Positions 1-8,744 of a stretch of 42,167 nt of DNA are shown piece by piece. This DNA comes from Armatimonadota bacterium (GTDB lineage Bacteria; Armatimonadota; Hebobacteria; CAIYQO01), in the NCBI GenBank assembly GCA_020060775.1, contig JAGUZN010000335.1, forward strand, positions 1 through 42,167. Direction: 5' to 3'. Numbering within the stretch: the first letter of the stretch is position 1; the number at the start of each line of letters is the position of its first letter. The notes beneath the pieces were generated by a model. It had not been told where the DNA came from and did not search any database. It saw only the letters and a list, made by a program, of their open reading frames with translations. A program made the translations under genes and the position numbers.

Positions 1-1
1 A

Positions 2-1297
2 GCCTACCGCACCTATGCACGCACAGTGGCCGAGCGCTATCGCGATCGCGTGCGCTACTATCAACTGTGGGAGCGCCCCTGTGCGACGACGCTGTTGGCG
101 ATGCCGGATGACGTATATGCTCTGTACCATGTGGGCGCACAGGCCATCCGCAGTGCTGATGCGGCGCTGCAGGTGATTGCTCCGGAACCGGCCGATGTGG
201 ATTTGGGCTGGATCGCCTCGTATCTGCGCGGCGCTCAGGGGGTGAAACGCCCTGATATCGTACTGTTAACGCCCAGCCGCCACGTCCTCACCCCATCAAA
301 ACTCTGGTGGCGTTTACATGTGCTCCGAGAACGGGTGATCACCGCGGACGCGCCGGCGTTGTGGGTGGATATCCCATATCGCGCGGACAAGGCGGATGCC
401 GTCACGCTGATGGCGGCGGCCCTTGTCGACGCCGTACCGGTGGTGTTTGTGACGCCGCAACCCGGTGAGAGTATGCCGTTAACGCTTGCACAAGCCAGGC
501 ATTTGTTCGCATTGCGGGGGTATACATGTACCGGCGCGACTGCACTTGGCGAGCAGTTAGTGTGTGCGCAGTTTCGTGATGGAGAGCAGCGCCGTGCGCT
601 GTTGCTGCCATCCGCACCTGCCACGGTGCGCATCAGCCCCGCAGCCGCAGCACCGCATGGCGACGGCTTAATCGCTGTCGGTGAAACAATCACCCTTACC
701 GAATCCGGCCAATTGCCGAGACAGCTCGACGTGACCCAGCCCATGACGCTGGAGATGCGCGGCCCGGCCGTGCTGGATAACGTGGACCTGCCCGCACACC
801 TGCCTGCGGTGCGCATCACGCCGCACCCCGTGTCCGGCAATCCCGTGCGTCTCGCCATCGCGGATGGCCAGGCGTGCGATCCGGCGGCACTCTGCGCCAT
901 GCCCGACTTTTCCGGCGGACGTTTCCGTACGCTCATTCTGGATGGACGCCTTTACCTGAGTACGATCCGCGACCTGCAACCCTGGATACACTTCGATGTG
1001 CCGGACGGGTTCCTGTATTTCAACGAAACGCGCACGCCGGTGGAAATCACCGTCACCGTGCTCGGTGTCCGGCAGCGCAACAAGACGGGGTTCAACCTCT
1101 ACTACGATGGCCGGGATGGTATGTCGTACTCGCGCTGGCAGTGGATCGATGTGGGAAGGGATCGCCTCTTTACCTACAAATTCATCCTGTCCGATGCGCA
1201 GTTCGCCAACCGAGATGGCTATGATTTTCGCCTGAACATGGCCGGCAGCGAAGAGAACGTGCGCGTGGCGGATATCACCGTACGGAAGCTACGGTGA
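2..1297 (+). CDS. GH-A clan (GH39-like) glycosidase-related protein with C-terminal jelly-roll-like domain, 5' end missing
   Basis: The reading frame is open from base 2, so the start lies outside the window; the GTG at 26 is only the first possible start inside it. The first ~150 residues resemble the second half of a GH39-type TIM barrel: Y-Y-Q-L-W-E-R-P sits where such enzymes have IWNEP, followed by a helix with the Y..L...AIR.AD pattern. The acid/base motif NEP has become ERP, and the later segment A-L-W-V-D-I-P stands where a WxTE nucleophile motif would be, so both catalytic glutamates look absent. The last ~95 residues (from about W-I-H-F-D-V) form a beta-rich domain with alternating aromatic residues, like carbohydrate-binding jelly rolls. 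The protein is probably secreted or surface-bound, but its signal peptide is not in view. The GH assignment is inference; the missing Glu residues are seen directly. Confidence 0.45.
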   Translation, partial: AYRTYARTVAERYRDRVRYYQLWERPCATTLLAMPDDVYALYHVGAQAIRSADAALQVIAPEPADVDLGWIASYLRGAQGVKRPDIVLLTPSRHVLTPSKLWWRLHVLRERVITADAPALWVDIPYRADKADAVTLMAAALVDAVPVVFVTPQPGESMPLTLAQARHLFALRGYTCTGATALGEQLVCAQFRDGEQRRALLLPSAPATVRISPAAAAPHGDGLIAVGETITLTESGQLPRQLDVTQPMTLEMRGPAVLDNVDLPAHLPAVRITPHPVSGNPVRLAIADGQACDPAALCAMPDFSGGRFRTLILDGRLYLSTIRDLQPWIHFDVPDGFLYFNETRTPVEITVTVLGVRQRNKTGFNLYYDGRDGMSYSRWQWIDVGRDRLFTYKFILSDAQFANRDGYDFRLNMAGSEENVRVADITVRKLR

Positions 1298-1304
1298 TAT
1301 CCGC
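1268..1304 (+). terminator. Perfect 15-bp hairpin between convergent genes
   Basis: Arms 1268-1282 and 1290-1304 pair perfectly over 15 bp around the 7-base loop 1283-1289. The stop codon of the upstream gene (1295-1297) lies in the 3' arm. The next gene ends at 1312 on the other strand, so the hairpin can serve as a bidirectional terminator. There is no T-tract on the plus side, so this would not be a classic intrinsic terminator in that direction. Confidence 0.7.
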
Positions 1305-1311
1305 GGCACCC

Positions 1312-1803
1312 TCACTGTACTTGTGATTCGCGGATGAGTTCCGGCAGCAGTTGCTGCATCTGCCAGATGTCGTCTTGTTCTTCTTCCAGGTTGTGCTGCA
1401 GCATGGTCGCGACATCCTGCTGCCCGAGCTCTCGGGCCATATCCACCATGCCTTGATATGCGCCGATTTCCATCTGCCCGAAGCTGATATCGGTCATGGC
1501 GACATGGACATCCATATCGGCCGGCGACATATTCGGGATGGCGCGATGCGTTATCTGATCTTCACGCTGCAACGCATCGACGACCGGGCTGAGCATCGCT
1601 TCATCCGGCGCCGAGCCCATGATGAGCAGGCACTGGCGTAAATTATCCAGCTGGTCACCGATCTCGTGGATTTGCTGTGCGATCATCGTGCGTAACTGCT
1701 GGTTGCGTAACTGGTCTGACCAACCATTGAGCAGATTGCGGTAATTGCGCGCATCGGCATATATCTCCTGCATATGCACCATCAGATGCTGATCCAGTGG
1801 CAT
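1312..1803 (-). CDS. DUF892 / YciF-type ferritin-like stress protein
   Basis: This 163-residue, almost wholly helical protein matches the DUF892 (YciE/YciF) ferritin-like family. It has the opening M-x-x-H-M-Q-E-I-Y-A-D-A-R and repeated E/Q/H-rich helices (QQIHEIGDQL, ALQREDQITHRAI, EEEQDDIWQMQQL), which would give a four-helix bundle with a possible di-metal site. The start was placed at 1803 because GGAAGGAGG lies just upstream on the minus strand; a 12-residue longer frame has no such site. It lies 32 bp downstream of the DUF2267 gene, so the pair is probably one transcript. Family members are linked to general stress, but no reaction is established for this one. Confidence 0.85.
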   Translation of the reverse strand: MPLDQHLMVHMQEIYADARNYRNLLNGWSDQLRNQQLRTMIAQQIHEIGDQLDNLRQCLLIMGSAPDEAMLSPVVDALQREDQITHRAIPNMSPADMDVHVAMTDISFGQMEIGAYQGMVDMARELGQQDVATMLQHNLEEEQDDIWQMQQLLPELIRESQVQ

Positions 1804-1835
1804 GAGCAGCCTCCTTCCCTCAGGGCATCGCACTT

Positions 1836-2237
1836 TCACGCGCTCCGACGCATGCCCCCCTCGCCCTGCCAGGTGAAGAGGTGTGCATACTCATCCGGCA
1901 GTTGGGCGCGTGCATCGGCGATTTCCCCGGGGGAGACGGCGTCGAGCACCACCGACACCACCGCCTGCGCATGATAGATGGCATCGGGCAGATCGGCACG
2001 CTCACGCTGGGAAACGCGTTGATAGAACTCGCGCAGGTCGAAACTCTCGCGCTGGGTGGGTTGGGTGAGGTACGCGCCGATTTCATCCGGCAACTGTGCG
2101 GCAAGATTCTTTGCTTCCTCACCATATAGTCGTTCACCAAGGGTCTGCAGGGTTGCATGAATGGCATGCACTGCTTCCCCGGTCGAGGCCAGGCGCGCGC
2201 GATGTTGCACGTGGCCGACAAAGTCATCGTATTGCAT
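1836..2237 (-). CDS. DUF2267 domain protein
   Basis: This 133-residue protein matches DUF2267 along its length: an opening M-x-Y-D-D-F-V-x-x-V-Q-x-R-A, the block A-x-x-A-I-H-A-T-L-Q-T-L-G-E-R-L with E-E-A-K-N-L-A-A-Q-L-P-D-E-I, and a second related helix pair with Q-L-P-D-E-Y near the end. The biochemical function of this family is not established. AGGAGG precedes the ATG on the minus strand. It is followed closely by the DUF892 gene, and such small proteins often cluster with other stress genes in soil bacteria, so a shared stress role is likely but inferred. Confidence 0.85.
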   Translation of the reverse strand: MQYDDFVGHVQHRARLASTGEAVHAIHATLQTLGERLYGEEAKNLAAQLPDEIGAYLTQPTQRESFDLREFYQRVSQRERADLPDAIYHAQAVVSVVLDAVSPGEIADARAQLPDEYAHLFTWQGEGGMRRSA

Positions 2238-2352
2238 GGCATCAACCTCCTGTGATGTCCGCTGCGGATGACTTCAGTGTAGAGCAGCGTCGACGGGAAT
2301 CACGCGCCGAAGCGCGACAAGCGTTGAACGGAGTGACGGGGTGTGGCAGGAT

Positions 2353-2383
2353 GCGTCCACCGGTGGGGCCCACCGGTGGACGC
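2353..2383 (-). terminator. Long perfect palindrome after beta-mannosidase
   Basis: A 31-base inverted repeat pairs perfectly over 15 positions around central base 2368 (12-13 bp once a loop is allowed). It begins 11 bases after the beta-mannosidase stop codon (2395-2397, minus strand). No T-run follows in the direction of transcription, as with other strong hairpins in this window. Confidence 0.65.
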
Positions 2384-2394
2384 GAGTGCGAGGA

Positions 2395-4896
2395 TCAGCG
2401 ACTGAATACCGGCGCCTGGGTCACGCGATACGTATCATACAGGCTGTACGCACGCAGCGCATTCGCCATTTCATCCGGTGACGCCGGCGAGGCCAGGGTC
2501 ACCTCGATATCCACCGGCTTTCCGGGTCGCACGTGGACGAAATTGTCCGCGTAGCGGGCATCCAGACCATCCAGTGAGAGCCAGGTCCACAGTGCAGGAT
2601 GCTCGGCGCTGATGGTCACCGTGTACTGATGCCCTTCGCCGCGCACGCTGGTCTGCAATCCGGGGTCGACCAGTTCGAGGTGCTTGGGACGGGAGAAGGT
2701 CACCAGGTTAGTGGAGACACAGGCGTCGTCCACCCACAGCTCCAGCCACAGCAGCAGGTTGCGCGCACCGTGCTGCGCCAGGTATTCCTGCAGCGCTAAT
2801 GTGGTCACCGGCGTATTCGCGCGTTCGGCAATAGCCACTTCCTGGCTTGCGCCGGCCAGTACGCGTCCCGCGGCATCGGTTAGTTGCCACACCACGGCGC
2901 CGTCCTGCGCGGATAATTCGTCGCTGGTCACGTGGATGGCCACCTCGCCGCGCTCGGGATCCTCCACACCGCTCACCAGCAACGGCGCATAGAACCGCTT
3001 CGCCAGGTAGTGCAACGCTTTCCACCGGCCGTGATAATCGATGGAGGCCCAACTCGCCACCGGCCAACAATCGTTCAACTGCCAGTACAGCGTGCCCATC
3101 GTGCAGGGCATCTGCCGCCGCCAGTGCTCGACGGCATAGGTCATCGCCATGCCATGCAGGATCTGGCTCAACCACAGCGTCATGTCAAAATCTGTCGGCA
3201 GGCGGAACCACTCGAGCAGGTAGGTCATGATCGTGCTGTTGCCGATGTGGCTGCGCTGGTGGTGCTCCATAATGTAGCTGGTCACGTTACGCTCATCCGG
3301 TCGCGTATACCCGTACACCGTGCGCGGCTCCGGGAACGACTGGAAGCCGAACTCGGAGATGAAGCGGTGGTCGCAGGTGCGATACCACTCGAACGGTTCG
3401 CGGCCGTGCCATACGCTCCACAGGTGCGCATCGCCCCAGCGCGGGTTATTAAAATCCTCGCGGTCGCCATACGGCGAGTGCGGGCTGCCCGGCCAGTAGG
3501 GGCGTTCGGGATCAAGCAAGTTCACCAGCGAGGGCAACAGGCTGTCAAACAGCTTCAAATAGTCTTCCCAGCTCATGTGGCTGTTCGACCATTCTTTGCC
3601 TACCAGGCCCTGCTCCAGTTCATTATTGCCACACCACAGGGCGAGACACGGGTGGTGGCGCAGGCGCGTGATATTGTCAATGACTTCGCCCATCACATTC
3701 TGCGTGAACACCTCATCGAAAGTGGGGTAGGTGGAGCAGGCGAAGATGAAATCCTGCCACACGCACAACCCCAGTTCGTCGCACAGGTCGTAAAAGGCGT
3801 CATCTTCGTAAATGCCGCCGCCCCAGGCGCGAATCATGTTCATGTGCGCCGCCGCTGCGCTCTGCAGCAGATCAGCATACTGCTCGCACGTCACGCGCGT
3901 GTTGAAGGTGTCAGCCGGGATCCAGTTTGCACCTTTGGCAAAAAACGGCACGCCGTTGGCGGAGAACTGGAACGACTCGCCCCAGGCATCCTGAAAGCGC
4001 TCGAGTCGCAAGGTGCGCAGTCCGATACGTTTGGTGGTAGTGTCCAACAGCCCGTGCTGCGGATCGTAGAGTTCACAGCGGACATGGTACAGCGGTTGCT
4101 TACCCATGCCGTTCGGCCACCAGAGTTGCGGATGCTCGACCGAGATATCCGCGCGGATGCGGTCGCCATCCAACTCGCCAGACGCGCGCGCGACCACTTT
4201 GTCGCCGAAGAGTACGGTGAACTCCCCGGTGAGTGCCTGCTCCTGCAGGTGCTGCACGCTTGCGGTCGCCTGCAGCATGACGACATCCGGCGTAGTGTGA
4301 TCCTGCTGGATGTGCAAGCTGGTCAGGCGTGCAGTATTGAACGCCACCAATTCGATAGGACGCCAAATACCGCAGGTCACCAGCACCGGCCCCCAGTCCC
4401 AGCCAAAATTCGCCGGTTCCTTGCGCACCCAGCAGCGTCCCTTGGGTTCGCGCGGCGCGCCCCACGATGGCAGCGTGCGTGCGGTTTGGCATGCCTGCAT
4501 GTGTGGGGTGGGGGGATCAAAACGCACTTCGAGTGCATTCTCGCCGGCGCGCAGGTGCTTTTTGACATCAAACTCCCACGTGCGGAACATGTTGTCCGTG
4601 CGGGCGATGAGCACGCCGTTGAGGGTGATCGTGGCCAGGGTGTCCAGACCGTAACAACGCAGCAGCACCCGGTCATGCGTGAGCAACTCTTCCGGTACGG
4701 TGAAGCTGCGCCGGTACAGCCAGGTCTCTTCACCAATCCACTGCAGGCGATCTTCATTGTCGCGATAAAACGGATCTTCAATTACACCGGCGGCGAGCAA
4801 ATCGGTGTGGATCGTTCCCGGCACCATGGCGCGAATGGGGTCACCCGTACCCGACTGGGACACAGCCCACGTGCCATTCAGGCTGATAGATGGCAT
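2395..4896 (-). CDS. GH2 beta-mannosidase
   Basis: An 833-residue glycoside hydrolase family 2 enzyme, expected to release beta-linked mannose from the non-reducing end of mannan or N-glycan fragments. An N-terminal sugar-binding domain (about 1-190, with VPGTIHTDLLAAGVIEDPFY and the KEPANFGWDWGP block typical of beta-mannosidases) precedes an immunoglobulin-like domain and the TIM barrel. The acid/base Glu426 is in W-C-G-N-N-E and the nucleophile Glu515 in I-S-E-F-G-F-Q-S-F-P. W-G-G-G-I-Y-E is also present. A C-terminal beta domain follows residue ~650. There is no obvious signal peptide, so it is likely cytoplasmic. The start is supported by GAGGAG upstream. The other two glycan genes upstream (ThuA-like, GH4) lie on the same strand, but 492 bp separate it from ThuA, so it probably has its own promoter. 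Confidence 0.93.
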   Translation of the reverse strand: MPSISLNGTWAVSQSGTGDPIRAMVPGTIHTDLLAAGVIEDPFYRDNEDRLQWIGEETWLYRRSFTVPEELLTHDRVLLRCYGLDTLATITLNGVLIARTDNMFRTWEFDVKKHLRAGENALEVRFDPPTPHMQACQTARTLPSWGAPREPKGRCWVRKEPANFGWDWGPVLVTCGIWRPIELVAFNTARLTSLHIQQDHTTPDVVMLQATASVQHLQEQALTGEFTVLFGDKVVARASGELDGDRIRADISVEHPQLWWPNGMGKQPLYHVRCELYDPQHGLLDTTTKRIGLRTLRLERFQDAWGESFQFSANGVPFFAKGANWIPADTFNTRVTCEQYADLLQSAAAAHMNMIRAWGGGIYEDDAFYDLCDELGLCVWQDFIFACSTYPTFDEVFTQNVMGEVIDNITRLRHHPCLALWCGNNELEQGLVGKEWSNSHMSWEDYLKLFDSLLPSLVNLLDPERPYWPGSPHSPYGDREDFNNPRWGDAHLWSVWHGREPFEWYRTCDHRFISEFGFQSFPEPRTVYGYTRPDERNVTSYIMEHHQRSHIGNSTIMTYLLEWFRLPTDFDMTLWLSQILHGMAMTYAVEHWRRQMPCTMGTLYWQLNDCWPVASWASIDYHGRWKALHYLAKRFYAPLLVSGVEDPERGEVAIHVTSDELSAQDGAVVWQLTDAAGRVLAGASQEVAIAERANTPVTTLALQEYLAQHGARNLLLWLELWVDDACVSTNLVTFSRPKHLELVDPGLQTSVRGEGHQYTVTISAEHPALWTWLSLDGLDARYADNFVHVRPGKPVDIEVTLASPASPDEMANALRAYSLYDTYRVTQAPVFSR

Positions 4897-5388
4897 GGAA
4901 GCTCCTCAGAACATAGAATCACAGTGAAGAATCAGACATGCGGGCAGCACGAATCGCACGCGGTTCCCGCCATGCCTGCATTGTACGCAATCGTCCCCGG
5001 GTTGCCAACGACGGGGGATGGATTATCTTGGCGAACCCATCGGTATTGTGTAACCGATACGCCCTGTGCTGGCCACAACAGGGGTCGGTGAACAATACGC
5101 TTCGGCTGGCATCATGAGCAGCCCACGTGTGCGCACGAGCGACTCGTGAGAATGTGACCGTTACACGGATTGGAATCGTGCAGGTAACGTGGACGCGCTG
5201 GGGGCATATCGTACGATGGGATGCAGTGTCAGAAGCATGCGAAGTGCCGCCGGATACGAAGATCACCCCGGTGGGCAGCTGCGCGGATGAAGAGCGCGGC
5301 CCGGGTGAACGCATTCGCCGTCGCGCGACACATTGCGAAGATCGCACTGGGGGCACGCCACTGCGCGCATGCCCCCGTGGCAGAGCAG
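4897..5388. other. 492-bp intergenic region upstream of beta-mannosidase
   Basis: No convincing gene is present. It holds two operator-like inverted repeats (5039-5058 and 5063-5082). The long minus-strand frame here (4919-5428) has no family resemblance and overlaps the end of the ThuA-like gene. I expect the minus-strand promoter of the beta-mannosidase in this stretch but cannot define a -35/-10 pair with confidence. Confidence 0.5.
5039..5082. promoter_or_regulatory. Two adjacent operator-like palindromes
   Basis: ATCGGT and ACCGAT (5039-5044 and 5053-5058) form a perfect 6-bp inverted repeat. Just after it, 5063-5082 is a 20-base imperfect palindrome with arms CCTGT/ACAGG around a central TGGCCA. 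They lie about 140-185 bp upstream of the beta-mannosidase start, where a sugar-responsive repressor could bind. The role is inferred from position and symmetry only. Confidence 0.35.
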
Positions 5389-6135
5389 TTACTCGCGCAC
5401 CTTCAGCGGTTCCAACGGTTCGCAGCACTTCCCGTAGAACGGGATGACGGCGTCATTCCCCGCAAACGCCGCCCAGTGCACGGCATTGCGGATGACCTGC
5501 ATCACTTCGGCATTATGGTAGATGGGATATGTTTCGTGCCCGGGGCGGAAGTAGAAGATCTTCCCGAGCCCACGGTTGAAGCAGCAGCCACTGCGGAAAA
5601 CCTCGCCGCCTTCGAACCAGCTCACGAACACCAGATCGTCCGGAGCGGGGATATCGAAGTGCTCGCCGTACATCTCGGTCTGCGGTAGTTCGATGTACGG
5701 GCCAAATCCGGCGGCAATGGGGTGCGAGGGGTTAACGACCCACAGCCGCTCTTTCTCTGCCGCCTCACGCCAGCGCAGCGAGCATGAAGTGCCCATCAAG
5801 CGCTTGAAAACTTTGGCGAAATGTCCGGAATGGAGCACGATCAACCCCATCCCGGCCAACACGCGCTGCTGCACGCGATCGACAATCTCATCGCTGACTT
5901 CGTGATGCGCCAGATGCCCCCACCAGGTCAGCACATCGGTCTGATCCAACACCTCGGTGGTCAGGCCATGCTCCGGTTCGTCCAGCGTGGCGGTGCGCAC
6001 CGAAAGTTGCGGATCCTGCTGCAGAGCAGCAGCGATCACGGCATGCATGCCCTGGGGGTATAGCGCACGGCACACTTCATTCTTCTGCTCGTGGCGGAAT
6101 TCATTCCAGACGGTGACCCGAATCTGTTTGCTCAT
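5389..6135 (-). CDS. ThuA-like domain protein
   Basis: A 248-residue protein of the ThuA (trehalose utilisation) family, which has a class I glutamine-amidotransferase-like fold without a confirmed enzyme activity in most members. Family marks include the opening [40 protein letters not shown], the T-E-M-Y-G-E-H-F motif, and [11 protein letters not shown] near the end. The double ATG at 6138/6135 has GGAG on its minus-strand 5' side; 6135 gives the better spacing. It follows the GH4 gene by 103 bp on the same strand, so a role in metabolism of the same sugar is likely. It may instead act on an unrelated keto-sugar. Confidence 0.85.
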   Translation of the reverse strand: MSKQIRVTVWNEFRHEQKNEVCRALYPQGMHAVIAAALQQDPQLSVRTATLDEPEHGLTTEVLDQTDVLTWWGHLAHHEVSDEIVDRVQQRVLAGMGLIVLHSGHFAKVFKRLMGTSCSLRWREAAEKERLWVVNPSHPIAAGFGPYIELPQTEMYGEHFDIPAPDDLVFVSWFEGGEVFRSGCCFNRGLGKIFYFRPGHETYPIYHNAEVMQVIRNAVHWAAFAGNDAVIPFYGKCCEPLEPLKVRE

Positions 6136-6238
6136 CATTGGCTCCATGTAAATTTGAATTTCAGGTACTAAAGATCTTGTGGATCGACGTGTGAAACTTC
6201 GCGTGTTCCGGCAAGGCCTACGAAACAAGCTACAACTG

Positions 6239-7744
6239 TTAAGTGCTGGCTACACGCTCCTGTCCCTTGTCTGCCTCCATGGCATTTTTTGTTGCCTGAT
6301 CCCGCTCGAACTCCAGCTCATCGATGCTTTTTGTATGCAGCCGGGCGGCGCCGGTATAGTCGCGCGTCGGCAGTCGTTCATTCGTGGCCGTGCGTTCACG
6401 GGCAGCGGCAACGGCCCCGGCGTACTGCGGCAGCCATTGCGCCTGTGCGATCAACATATCGTCTGCCATCTGCCACACCTCCGGCGGATTGCATACCGCA
6501 CCGGTGAGCGGGTCAAGCAGCATCGCCTGCCGTAATAATTGCTCATCGCCATGCACCGCTGCCTCCACCGCCAGCCGCTGCACGCTGATGCTGGTGTTGC
6601 ACACCGCCGCACATCCCATCGGTAAATCGCCCACCATCGGGATATTGACGCCGTTGCCGTCGATATAGCCGGGCACTTCGACAATCGCATCGGCAGGCAG
6701 ATTGGTGATCACGCCGCGGTTCGGCACGTTGAAATGCCCGCGGTAGACGCGGCCGGTTTCCAGCGCCTCGATGATGTACGATCCGTGCTCGTGTCCGCGA
6801 TCCTCCGGGCGGAAGGTGAAGGGCGGCGCCTGCATCCAGTTGGGAAAGTCATGCTCGAACCAGTTGCGCCCCTCCGTGCACACGCGCAAGTACCCGCCCG
6901 TTTCGCCGTTGATCCAGCAGCCCAGGTCCACCCAGTTGAGCAGATCGTCCGGGCGCTTGCGATACCAGGGCACGTACTCACTGAGATGGCCGTTTGATTC
7001 AGTGCTGAAATAGCCGAAGCGGCGCAGCATATCGATGCGCACTTTCTCCGTACGCCGCACTTCCGGGTCGCGCTCCATCGCCTCCAGCAGTTGTCCGGTC
7101 AGCTCTTGCCCATGATGACGGATCTGGATATACCAGGTCTGGTGGTTGATGCCCGCACAGATGATGTCGACCTCGTCTTGTGGCAGACCGAGCACGCGCG
7201 CGATGAGTTGATGCCCGCCCTGCACGCCATGGCACAGGCCGATGGTCGTCACGCCATGGCCGTAGGCGTTGCACGCCCAGGTGTTCATGGCATTCGGATT
7301 GGAGTAGTTGAGCAGCATGCCCTCCGGAGCGCCAACCTCCGCAATGTCTTTGCAGATCCCGAGCAGCACCGGAATCGTCCGCTGGCCGTACATGATGCCG
7401 CCTGGCCCCAGCGTATCGCCCACGCATTGGTCCACGCCATAGCGCAGCGGGATATCGATATCGGTGGCAAAGGCATCCAGACCGCCCACCCGCACAAAGG
7501 AGAAGACGTACTTCGCCCCGGCTATGGCGTCACGTTGCTCGGTGGTGGCGAAGACGCGCGCCGGCAACCCGGCGCTGGCAATGTCGCGCTGCACCAGGGC
7601 GGTCACCATCTCCAGGTGATGGGGGTTGATGTCCATGAGCGCGAATTCGGTGTCCTGCAATTCGGGAACACACAGGATATCCCGCACCATCGCGCGCGTG
7701 AATCCCACGCTGCCGGCGCCAATGACGGTAACTTTGAGCGGCAT
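6239..7744 (-). CDS. GH4 NAD-dependent alpha-glycosidase (alpha-galactosidase/alpha-glucosidase type)
   Basis: A 501-residue family 4 glycosidase. These cytoplasmic enzymes use NAD and a divalent metal to cleave by transient oxidation at C3. The N-terminal Rossmann motif is V-I-G-A-G-S-V-G (7-14), and [10 protein letters not shown] (109-118), [11 protein letters not shown] (146-156) and the metal-ligand block C171-H-G-V-Q-G-G follow, then A-G-I-N-H-Q-T-W-Y. Overall it is most like MelA/LplD-type members. The C-H-G-V tetrad differs from the C-H-S-V of MelA alpha-galactosidase, so substrate choice among galactosides, glucosides or uronides is open. AGGAGGG precedes the ATG. A perfect 7-4-7 palindrome lies 46 bp upstream of the start, between this gene and the divergent PIG-L gene. 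Confidence 0.88.
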   Translation of the reverse strand: MPLKVTVIGAGSVGFTRAMVRDILCVPELQDTEFALMDINPHHLEMVTALVQRDIASAGLPARVFATTEQRDAIAGAKYVFSFVRVGGLDAFATDIDIPLRYGVDQCVGDTLGPGGIMYGQRTIPVLLGICKDIAEVGAPEGMLLNYSNPNAMNTWACNAYGHGVTTIGLCHGVQGGHQLIARVLGLPQDEVDIICAGINHQTWYIQIRHHGQELTGQLLEAMERDPEVRRTEKVRIDMLRRFGYFSTESNGHLSEYVPWYRKRPDDLLNWVDLGCWINGETGGYLRVCTEGRNWFEHDFPNWMQAPPFTFRPEDRGHEHGSYIIEALETGRVYRGHFNVPNRGVITNLPADAIVEVPGYIDGNGVNIPMVGDLPMGCAAVCNTSISVQRLAVEAAVHGDEQLLRQAMLLDPLTGAVCNPPEVWQMADDMLIAQAQWLPQYAGAVAAARERTATNERLPTRDYTGAARLHTKSIDELEFERDQATKNAMEADKGQERVAST

Positions 7745-7789
7745 AACATACCCTCCTGAGTATGAGGTTCATACGGATGGCCCATGTGC

Positions 7790-7807
7790 ATGTCACACAA
7801 GTGACAT
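7790..7807. promoter_or_regulatory. 7-4-7 palindrome in divergent promoter region
   Basis: ATGTCAC-ACAA-GTGACAT is a perfect inverted repeat with 7-base arms and a 4-base spacer. It lies in the 201-bp region between the divergent GH4 and PIG-L genes, where an operator would control one or both. Chance alone predicts a few such repeats in 42 kb, so the support is mainly its position. Confidence 0.4.
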
Positions 7808-7916
7808 CGCCGTAACAGTGTGAGCCGCAGGGTCTGAAGGTGACATACGCCTGTCCATCTGCACTATTCGTGTCCCTCAACTCATGTCCTGCAGGGAGTC
7901 TGGACGTGACAACGAA

Positions 7917-8712
7917 TTGTTACAACAAATAATGCGAGGTGCATCATGCTTTCGCGCGCGATCATCGTCTTTGATCCCCATCCGGATGACGCCGACTGGT
8001 GGACCGGCGGCCTCACCCTCCTGCTGACCGGTCGGGGAGAGACCGTCATCTACGTCTGCCTGGGTGAGACGGACGAGAGCACCCGCGCGGAAGCCCTCGC
8101 CTCCGCAGCCATCCTCGGCGCAGAGCGGCGATTTCTCGAATGCTCACTCACCGAAGGAAACCGGCGAGATATCCAGTTAACCGTGGCGGAGTTACTGCGG
8201 GAGATTGATCCGGCGATGATTTTCATCCCGCCCCGCACCGACTACCATCGCGAGCATATCCTGGTCTCCCACCTGCTGCACGAGATGTGCCATTGGAGCT
8301 CGCGCTTCAACCTGGGGGATTTCGAAGCCTACACCTATGACTCCACCGAAAACCGCGAGGGGGTGGAGCTCTACATCGATATCACCACGGTGATGGAACG
8401 CCACCTCGACTCGCTGCGCTGCCACCACACCTTCGACCGCCCCACCATCCCCGAAAACACGCTGATTCGCACCAAGCAAGGACGGGCTATGCAACTCGGC
8501 GCCATGGTACCGGTTGCCGACCCCGTGCCGTATGCGGAAGGTTATCGCCTGTTGCGCGGCCATCCCCGCACCATCAGCACGCTGCCCGCCTTGCTGCCCG
8601 AACAGTTTTACTTCGCCAGCGACCGCGTACTCGCGTTCCTCAACACCATGCCTTGATGCACTGTCCCTGCATACCGTGAATTTTTAGCTTCAGGCGATAT
8701 TTGTTACAATAA
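7917..8712 (+). repeat. TTGTTACAA(C/T)AA upstream of two consecutive genes
   Basis: TTGTTACAACAA at 7917-7928 (18 bp before the PIG-L start) and TTGTTACAATAA at 8701-8712 (33 bp before the permease start) differ at one base. The second contains TACAAT at 8705-8710, which could be a -10 element, but no good -35 lies 17 bases upstream. This entry spans both copies; the bases between them are the PIG-L gene. Confidence 0.3.
7946..8656 (+). CDS. PIG-L family (LmbE-like) zinc deacetylase
   Basis: A 236-residue PIG-L family protein, expected to be a zinc-dependent N-deacetylase acting on an N-acetylglucosamine-type sugar or glycoconjugate. The metal site is P-H12-P-D-D15-A-D in place of the usual AHPDDE, so the last acidic residue is Asp instead of Glu. 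The second half of the site is visible as D-Y-H-R-E-H. G-E-T-D-E-S-T-R-A-E-A-L-A matches the R..E...A helix of the family. It is divergent from the GH4 gene and is followed 88 bp on by the DUF401 permease. GAGGTG lies 6 bases upstream of the ATG. The substrate is unknown. Confidence 0.85.
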   Translation: MLSRAIIVFDPHPDDADWWTGGLTLLLTGRGETVIYVCLGETDESTRAEALASAAILGAERRFLECSLTEGNRRDIQLTVAELLREIDPAMIFIPPRTDYHREHILVSHLLHEMCHWSSRFNLGDFEAYTYDSTENREGVELYIDITTVMERHLDSLRCHHTFDRPTIPENTLIRTKQGRAMQLGAMVPVADPVPYAEGYRLLRGHPRTISTLPALLPEQFYFASDRVLAFLNTMP

Positions 8713-8744
8713 CAGTGATTCGCCTGGGGGATACCACATATCAA

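Noticed and set aside
2932..5091. 719-codon open frame on the plus strand, opposite the beta-mannosidase
   Set aside because: It has no family resemblance and is the shadow of a well-supported GH2 gene; high GC and codon choice keep the antisense frame open.
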